NCBI GenBank assembly: GCA_014729735.1
Contig: WJJN01000045.1
Span: 1 to 5,251, forward strand
DNA length: 5,251 nucleotides
Direction of reading: 5' to 3'
Source: Candidatus Zhuqueibacterota bacterium
Lineage (GTDB): Bacteria > Zhuqueibacterota > Zhuqueibacteria > Thermofontimicrobiales > Thiofontviventaceae
Part shown: positions 1 through 3,639 of the stretch, in pieces
Layout: each line of letters starts with the position of its first letter
Numbering within the stretch: the first letter of the stretch is position 1
The notes under the pieces: model-generated
What the model was told of the DNA's origin: nothing
The model's input: the letters and a program-made list of their open reading frames with translations, nothing else
Databases searched by the model: none
Position numbers and translations under genes: made by a program

Positions 1-798
1 CCACCACGCGCCGGAGTCGCCTTTAGTGCAGAATCGTTCCGATGAATTGTCTGGCACGATTCGGACGATATTTTTCACAATACAGCGAATCCCGTCAAGA
101 TTGATCAACGCGCAGCCACAGATACCATCGATGATACCTGATGCTGCGCCGGAAATGCTGCCGGATTTTATTACCTTCATACCTAATCGAGGAAAAATAG
201 CACCTGTTACTGCTCCAGCACCCAATGGATTCTTAATCTGAGCTTGATCAGTAGTGAGTTTTGCGACTGCCGCATCCAGAAATTGGTGAACTGAATGGCG
301 AGTGCAATGAGCGGGAGTATTAATTCCATTCTGTCGTATTGATAAATCCGATTGCTTCGTCCATGAGCCGCATAATGTACTCCAGCTACCTAAAATCATT
401 TCTTCCTTTGTGAAACGATCACAAACACTCCCACCCACAGTTCCGATGGCTTTTGTCAAATTATTGTAAACCGTAGTGCTTGTGAAGTCGGCGTGATCAT
501 TGGAAACGGCTTGAGCGTTATAGGACGCTTCGATAACATCGACAGCGAATCCGATCCGCTCAGCACTGATGACACGTTGCGACTCTTTTTCAGCTAAAGA
601 GGCGAAATCAGCTCCTCGAAGTTTTCGGTGAACATGCACGCGAACCGTCAGCTCCGGTTCGATGCAGTTTTGATCCTGGTCGTGAATCCGGAAGCCGATG
701 TCTATCAGCGAGACATTCGTGTCCATTATGTGAAGAGTTGCGGCTTTCTTCAAAGCCTGCTTTGCTCTGATAATACTTTCTAAATTATAAGTTTTCAT
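1..798 (-). CDS. Trypsin-like (S1-fold, Nal1-like) serine protease homologue, probably inactive; C-terminus cut by window edge
   Basis: The minus frame is open from ATG at 798 to base 1, giving 266 visible residues with no stop. The N-terminal part (residues 28-100) has 'NVSLIDIGF', 'ELTVRVHVHRKL' and 'GFAVDVIEASY'. These resemble the beta-strand module before the protease barrel in bacterial Nal1-like trypsin-fold proteins. The barrel starts near 'GTVGGSVC' (119-126). 'LDAAVAKL' (174-181) supplies the likely catalytic Asp175, and 'KGDSGAWW' (259-266) supplies Ser262. Where relatives carry a 'SNWHVL'-type His motif, this protein reads 'GSWSTL' (137-142), so Ser140 replaces the His. The usual GRTTG loop is also altered ('SGSISGAASG', 212-221). 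There is no signal peptide, so it is probably cytosolic. An in-frame TGA at 805-807 and the lack of other upstream starts fix the ATG, but its ribosome site is weak. Function is unknown; a pseudoprotease acting as scaffold, sensor or decoy is an inference. Confidence 0.82.
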   Translation of the reverse strand, partial: MKTYNLESIIRAKQALKKAATLHIMDTNVSLIDIGFRIHDQDQNCIEPELTVRVHVHRKLRGADFASLAEKESQRVISAERIGFAVDVIEASYNAQAVSNDHADFTSTTVYNNLTKAIGTVGGSVCDRFTKEEMILGSWSTLCGSWTKQSDLSIRQNGINTPAHCTRHSVHQFLDAAVAKLTTDQAQIKNPLGAGAVTGAIFPRLGMKVIKSGSISGAASGIIDGICGCALINLDGIRCIVKNIVRIVPDNSSERFCTKGDSGAWW

Positions 799-849
799 GC
801 TATTTCAACAATCTCATTTGTACTTCGACTTCCAACCGGAACATTAAAA

Positions 850-878
850 TTGCAAAACCAGTAAAATAGAATTGTAAT
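850..878 (+). promoter_or_regulatory. Possible sigma-70-like promoter for the zinc-ribbon gene
   Basis: TTGCAA (850-855) and TGTAAT (873-878) are separated by 17 nt. They match 4/6 and 5/6 of the sigma-70 consensus boxes and end about 26 nt before the preferred start. In AT-rich intergenic DNA such matches occur by chance, and the host's promoter rules are unknown. Confidence 0.25.
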
Positions 879-891
879 CAAAGTACATGAT

Positions 892-897
892 AAAGGA
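892..897 (+). promoter_or_regulatory. Ribosome binding site that decides the zinc-ribbon start
   Basis: AAAGGA lies 7 nt before the ATG at 905. It overlaps the first codons that would be used from the ATG at 887, so 905 is the better-supported start. Confidence 0.5.
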
Positions 898-904
898 AAA
901 TGAA

Positions 905-1132
905 ATGCAAAAATTTGATTCAAACCAAATGAAATCCATTGAAACACATAAATGCACTTCGATTCGCACTGGTGAATGGATTGTTTATCACTGTCCAAAA
1001 TGCCCTGACTACGAGAGGCGAATCAACTGGCGGACAGGCAAAATGAAAACACGAAATATCAGAGCGAATATAAACCACACGGGTGCGCATGTTTCAATGG
1101 AATATTTGGATGCGATGAAAAATGTGAACTAA
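905..1132 (+). CDS. Small zinc-ribbon-like protein, function unknown
   Basis: This is a 75-residue plus-strand ORF, the only supported gene on this strand. The protein has a CxxC pair (Cys30, Cys33, in 'HCPKCPDY') and a later HxxxH pair (His58, His62, in 'NHTGAH'), a plausible zinc site. Cys17 and His15 could also contribute. The pattern 'GEWIVYHCPKCPDYERRINW' feels like a conserved small family in Bacteroidota-like genomes, but that is from memory and was not checked. The in-frame ATG at 887 would give 81 residues. I prefer 905 because AAAGGA (892-897) lies 7 nt upstream, whereas nothing convincing precedes 887. It diverges from the trypsin-like gene and converges on the coiled-coil gene, with 39 nt between stops. 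It may be an independent gene; membership in the cluster is not shown. Confidence 0.62.
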   Translation: MQKFDSNQMKSIETHKCTSIRTGEWIVYHCPKCPDYERRINWRTGKMKTRNIRANINHTGAHVSMEYLDAMKNVN

Positions 1133-1171
1133 TCGCCATATCTCAATTCATTGAAAATTTGGATGTTTGTT

Positions 1172-2068
1172 TTAGTGAACGTAAATCAGCGATCCTTTAA
1201 GGGATGCGCTGAATGGAGAGCTTTTATTTAGCGCACGCATCGATGTCAGGGCGCCTTCCAGTTGATAAGCGCCTGAAGACAGCATATCCGCAGTCAGATC
1301 GATGTTGTAAATCCCCGAAGCATTAATCTGCTTTTGTGTTTCAACGATTAATTTGCGTCTTCCGATTCCAATCGGTTTGGCGTAAATCATTATGTGACAG
1401 GTAACAGGATCTTCCTGATCGATCTCTATCTTCGAGAGATCGAATTTCAATTTCATATTAAAGGATTGATTTCTAACAGCAAATTCCGGATTTTTTAATT
1501 TCGCGGGAACCGGCACACAGGGTGCTGATGCCTGCATTTCAGGTTTTTTGATGTGCTGTGAAATGAAATCGATTATTGCTTTTGAATCCGGACCAGTAAA
1601 TGTTTTATTCTCTTTTGTTAACACATGTTCGATTCTTCCCTGATAATCCTCCTCACGATTGCAAAACTCTATCCGAAATGTCTCTTTTTCTGCTGACGGT
1701 TCATCGAGTTCGATTTGTGGCTGAACTATATTTTTCGATTCGCGCTCACATTCTAACAGCTTCTTTTCCAGATCATTTACTGTTTGGGCGAGCTCTGCAT
1801 TATCTTTTTCCAATTGATCCGATTTACCGATTATGATTTCCATCTCTTCCATGCTTTGATTGAGATCGTTTTCAGCGGTAACCAGTTTCTCTCTTAAATC
1901 TTCGATCTCCGTTGTATCTCCCGCAGCCGGTTGCCTTTGATCCCGGCATTGCTGCAACTGAACTGTCAATTCAGTTATGCGCTTTTGTGCAGAGACGAGC
2001 TCTTTCGTCAACTGCGCCTTTGTTTTATTTTTAAGTTTACCGGATTTTTCATTATCCACTGAGTGCAT
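1172..2068 (-). CDS. Coiled-coil protein with C-terminal beta-sandwich, CHAT-cluster component, function unknown
   Basis: The protein has 298 residues in three parts. Residues about 15-112 are heptad-like, rich in Glu, Lys, Leu and Gln, and predict long coiled-coil helices broken near 46-52 ('QPAAGD'). Residues 129-175 form a compact strand-strand-strand-helix module ('FRIEF', 'GRIEHVLTKE', 'FTGPDSKAIIDFI'). A Pro/Ala linker (176-194) then leads to a C-terminal domain of alternating strands (195-298) ending in 'LSSGAYQL' and 'KGSLIYVH'. That ending matches the end of the 155-aa protein encoded just upstream. No signal peptide or membrane segment is seen. GAGG (2075-2078) lies 6 nt before the ATG. 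The preceding 136-nt gap holds a large inverted repeat that could control expression. Coiled coils suggest oligomerisation, and the beta-sandwich suggests binding; a scaffold or adaptor for the protease is an inference. Confidence 0.85.
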   Translation of the reverse strand: MHSVDNEKSGKLKNKTKAQLTKELVSAQKRITELTVQLQQCRDQRQPAAGDTTEIEDLREKLVTAENDLNQSMEEMEIIIGKSDQLEKDNAELAQTVNDLEKKLLECERESKNIVQPQIELDEPSAEKETFRIEFCNREEDYQGRIEHVLTKENKTFTGPDSKAIIDFISQHIKKPEMQASAPCVPVPAKLKNPEFAVRNQSFNMKLKFDLSKIEIDQEDPVTCHIMIYAKPIGIGRRKLIVETQKQINASGIYNIDLTADMLSSGAYQLEGALTSMRALNKSSPFSASLKGSLIYVH

Positions 2069-2096
2069 TTTAAACCTCTTTTCTATTTAATGACAA

Positions 2097-2162
2097 ACCT
2101 CACCGACCTCTTATGAAAGATATTATTGAATTACCGTACCTTTCATTTGAGGTCAGTGAGGT
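2097..2162. repeat. Imperfect 23-bp inverted repeat between the two beta-sandwich genes
   Basis: The arms at 2097-2119 and 2140-2162 pair at 20 of 23 positions around a 20-nt loop. One of the mismatches becomes a G-U pair in the minus-strand transcript. Each arm contains two copies of a 5-mer, ACCTC on the left and GAGGT on the right, spaced 9 nt apart. In the minus transcript, ACCTC boxes come first and GAGGT boxes follow, just ahead of the GAGGT that forms the ribosome binding site of the coiled-coil gene. No long T-run follows, so it is not a classical terminator. It could be an operator, an RNA control element or a processing site. Confidence 0.75.
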
Positions 2163-2204
2163 GCATTATGAGACGGGACATAAGCTGATCCTGTTTATGT
2201 TGCA

Positions 2205-2672
2205 TTAAGCTTCATGAACCTGGATCACAGGACCTTCGTGGAACGCAGTCCACCATGCAGCGGCATCTGCCACGGGTCTCACAACGCATGTCAATTTGTA
2301 GGTACCGGGTGAAAGTGTTCCCGCCGGTACTGTTAACGTTGTAGCAGCGCTATCGAAGTTGTATCGCGGCGGCGGTCCGGGAACAAGCACTCCATCGGAA
2401 GCGAGTACCTGTTTAACGCCCAGTGATTTTTCGTCACCGGGTCCCAATGATTCGGCAAAATATTCGACTTGAAAATCATCGCCCGGAGCAAAACTCATCA
2501 ACCAAATGATCACCGGTGTAATAAAACCTTCGATGAAAAATTCAGTTGATACCTCGAACGCTACATTTTCGCCAACAACAATTGATGACGGCAAGCCCGG
2601 CTCATTCATTGTGATCGGACCACTGTCCATCGCAAGCCACGGGTTGCTTCCTGGTTCTGGTTGACCTGGCAT
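2205..2672 (-). CDS. Small beta-sandwich (Ig-like) protein, CHAT-cluster component, function unknown
   Basis: This is a 155-residue protein with no signal peptide. After a Pro/Gly-rich N-terminus (1-30), most of the chain is alternating hydrophobic strands with Gly/Pro turns: 'NVAFEVSTEFFIEGF' (36-50), 'PVIIWLMSFAPG' (53-64), 'FQVEYFAESLG' (67-77) and 'LTVPAGTLSPGTYKLTCVV' (113-131). It ends in 'EGPVIQVHE' (146-154). The pattern 'L-S-x-G-x-Y-x-L', then about 20 residues, then 'G-x-x-I-x-V-H' also ends the 298-aa protein, so the two C-terminal domains are probably homologous. GGAGG (2679-2683) lies 6 nt before the ATG, and the gene starts 39 nt after the receiver-like gene, consistent with one transcript. 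The N-terminal hydrophobic run at 52-61 looks like strands rather than a membrane helix. A binding or sensing role is inferred only from fold type. Confidence 0.82.
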   Translation of the reverse strand: MPGQPEPGSNPWLAMDSGPITMNEPGLPSSIVVGENVAFEVSTEFFIEGFITPVIIWLMSFAPGDDFQVEYFAESLGPGDEKSLGVKQVLASDGVLVPGPPPRYNFDSAATTLTVPAGTLSPGTYKLTCVVRPVADAAAWWTAFHEGPVIQVHEA

Positions 2673-2711
2673 AATAAACCTCCAATAAAATAGATAAATA
2701 TGATTAGTTAA

Positions 2712-3002
2712 TTATAGTCGATTTTCAGAGCCCGGGATCAGTTCTCCGGAAAAATTATCCGGTACAAGAATAATTGGCAAGTTTGGACATTTTCGTCTGA
2801 ATTTGCACGCTATTTCCGGTCCGTCTACTTCCGGGGAGCAGTGTTTGACAATGGCAAGATTGAACTGATTTTCGTTGATCAATTCAATCGCCTCTTCACC
2901 TGAAGGAATTAAAATGATTTGATTGACTTGACCAATTTTGTTTCTTAACGATTTCAGGAATTTCTCGTCGTTTGCGACAATGAGGATGTATTTGCTTTGC
3001 AT
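2712..3002 (-). CDS. Degenerate receiver-domain (pseudo-REC) protein
   Basis: This 96-residue protein follows the start of a CheY-like receiver fold: strand 1 'KYILIVANDEKFLKSLR' (4-20), 'PSGEEAIELI' (33-42), strand 3 'FNLAIVKHCSPEVDG' (47-61) and strand 4 'LPIILVPDN' (75-83). In active receivers strand 3 ends in the phosphorylated Asp. Here that place is Lys53, while the downstream 'SPEVDG' turn is kept. The acidic pair after strand 1 is Ala10-Asn11, with Asp12-Glu13 shifted by one. The Thr/Ser after strand 4 appears to be Pro81, and the chain ends before the conserved Lys and the last strand and helix. It is therefore unlikely to be phosphorylated and has no output domain. AGAGGG (3011-3016) lies 8 nt before the ATG. 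A role as a protein-protein interaction module of the cluster is inferred. Confidence 0.8.
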   Translation of the reverse strand: MQSKYILIVANDEKFLKSLRNKIGQVNQIILIPSGEEAIELINENQFNLAIVKHCSPEVDGPEIACKFRRKCPNLPIILVPDNFSGELIPGSENRL

Positions 3003-3054
3003 GATGCGTGCCCTCTATGAAAATGTTCCCGGGTTTATTTTGGAATTCTTTTGT

Positions 3055-3073
3055 TGTCTATTATTAATAGACA
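3055..3073. repeat. Perfect 19-nt palindrome upstream of the receiver-like gene
   Basis: TGTCTATTA (3055-3063) and its exact reverse complement TAATAGACA (3065-3073) flank a single T. The site is 53 nt upstream of the receiver-like start codon. Its size and symmetry suit a dimeric repressor or activator site. On the plus strand a run of seven T follows (3077-3083), as in a terminator, but no plus-strand gene precedes it. Confidence 0.6.
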
Positions 3074-3187
3074 GAAGTTTTTTTCGGTTTTCCCGGAAAG
3101 TAGCAAAAATATTTGAAGAAATTTAGAAGAAGATTATAAATTTATAAAATGGGAGATATTCGGCGGTTGTGGAGGAAAGGTGACGGC

Positions 3188-3220
3188 AGATTTCCGAAGT
3201 CTCCAAGACTTCGGAAATCT
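3188..3220. repeat. Perfect 15-bp inverted repeat with 3-nt loop
   Basis: AGATTTCCGAAGTCT (3188-3202) pairs exactly with AGACTTCGGAAATCT (3206-3220) around CCA. It lies 40 nt past the stop of the membrane-protein gene. As RNA it would form a very stable hairpin, suitable as a terminator or an mRNA 3' end. Neither strand has a T-run after it, so a Rho-independent terminator is not supported. It could instead be a copy of a dispersed intergenic palindrome family. Confidence 0.75.
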
Positions 3221-3260
3221 ACGATTACTGCGAACACCAGATCAACGCAAACTTGTTCTT

Positions 3261-3623
3261 TCAATCCACATTCCTTTCTGTGCCGAACAGATTGAATTTT
3301 CGGAACACGAGAAAGTTGTATATTGCGGAAACCAGGGTGCCGCCGATGAAACCAATTAAAAATGTAATCCACAAATTGGGATGCGTGGTTTCGACCCAGT
3401 TCTTCAAGTCAGACGCATTATCGATATAATCCCCAAAAATAGGGAAGTAATGCTTGAAAATGAAGAAAAAAATCATCAGCGTTAAGCCAAGAGCAATTCC
3501 GAATGCAATTGATAACAAGCCATGCGAACGCATTGTTCGTTCCGGAAAGCGGCTGTCATCCTCGGGACCGCCGCCGCCCTGTCCCTGACCTTCGCCGGCG
3601 GGTGAAATATTTAAAGAACGCAT
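3261..3623 (-). CDS. Small two-helix membrane protein, coupled to the CHAT protease gene
   Basis: This is a 120-residue protein with a Gly/Gln-rich N-terminal tail (9-20), a charged patch (21-32) and two strongly hydrophobic segments: about 35-56 ('LLSIAFGIALGLTLMIFFFI') and about 84-107 ('LWITFLIGFIGGTLVSAIYN' and onward). Arg25, Arg29 and Arg32 precede the first helix and Arg108-Lys109 follow the second. By the positive-inside rule both ends face the cytoplasm, with a loop of about 27 residues outside. The second helix has a GxxGG packing motif. No catalytic motif is seen. The gene starts 16 nt after the CHAT stop codon and has an AAAGGAGGA ribosome site, so co-expression with the protease is likely. 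It could be a membrane anchor, a pore-forming effector released by the protease, or a substrate; none of these is shown. Confidence 0.85.
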   Translation of the reverse strand: MRSLNISPAGEGQGQGGGGPEDDSRFPERTMRSHGLLSIAFGIALGLTLMIFFFIFKHYFPIFGDYIDNASDLKNWVETTHPNLWITFLIGFIGGTLVSAIYNFLVFRKFNLFGTERNVD

Positions 3624-3626
3624 TAT

Positions 3627-3635
3627 GTCCTCCTT
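3627..3635 (-). promoter_or_regulatory. Near-perfect Shine-Dalgarno between CHAT and membrane-protein genes
   Basis: The minus strand reads AAAGGAGGAC just before the ATG of the membrane-protein gene, with GGAGG (3629-3633) 5 nt from the start. It fills almost the whole 16-nt gap after the CHAT stop, which supports coupled translation from one mRNA. Confidence 0.75.
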
Positions 3636-3639
3636 TGTT

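Noticed and set aside
26..241. Plus-strand open frame of 71 codons
   Set aside because: It lies opposite the trypsin-like gene, whose frame carries clear family motifs including GDSG; the plus frame has no ribosome site or recognisable pattern.
795..998. Minus-strand open frame of 67 codons across the intergenic region
   Set aside because: It overlaps the zinc-ribbon gene on the other strand and the start of the trypsin-like gene out of frame, and has no motif.
2143..2181. 12-codon leader peptide upstream of the coiled-coil gene
   Set aside because: It has an AGGA site 7 nt upstream, but ORFs this short are common by chance; kept only as a side note to the inverted repeat.
2712..3002. A functional two-component response regulator
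   Set aside because: The phosphoacceptor Asp, acidic pair, Thr and Lys are missing and there is no output domain or nearby kinase.
3055..3083. Rho-independent terminator on the plus strand (palindrome followed by seven T)
   Set aside because: The stem is almost all A-T pairs, the T-run starts 4 nt after it, and no plus-strand gene precedes it.
2938..3126. Plus-strand open frame of 62 codons
   Set aside because: It begins inside the receiver-like gene on the other strand and runs through the palindrome and T-run of the gap, with no ribosome site.
3142..3372. Minus-strand open frame overlapping the end of the membrane-protein gene
   Set aside because: It is out of frame with the two-helix protein and crosses the perfect hairpin; composition is not protein-like.
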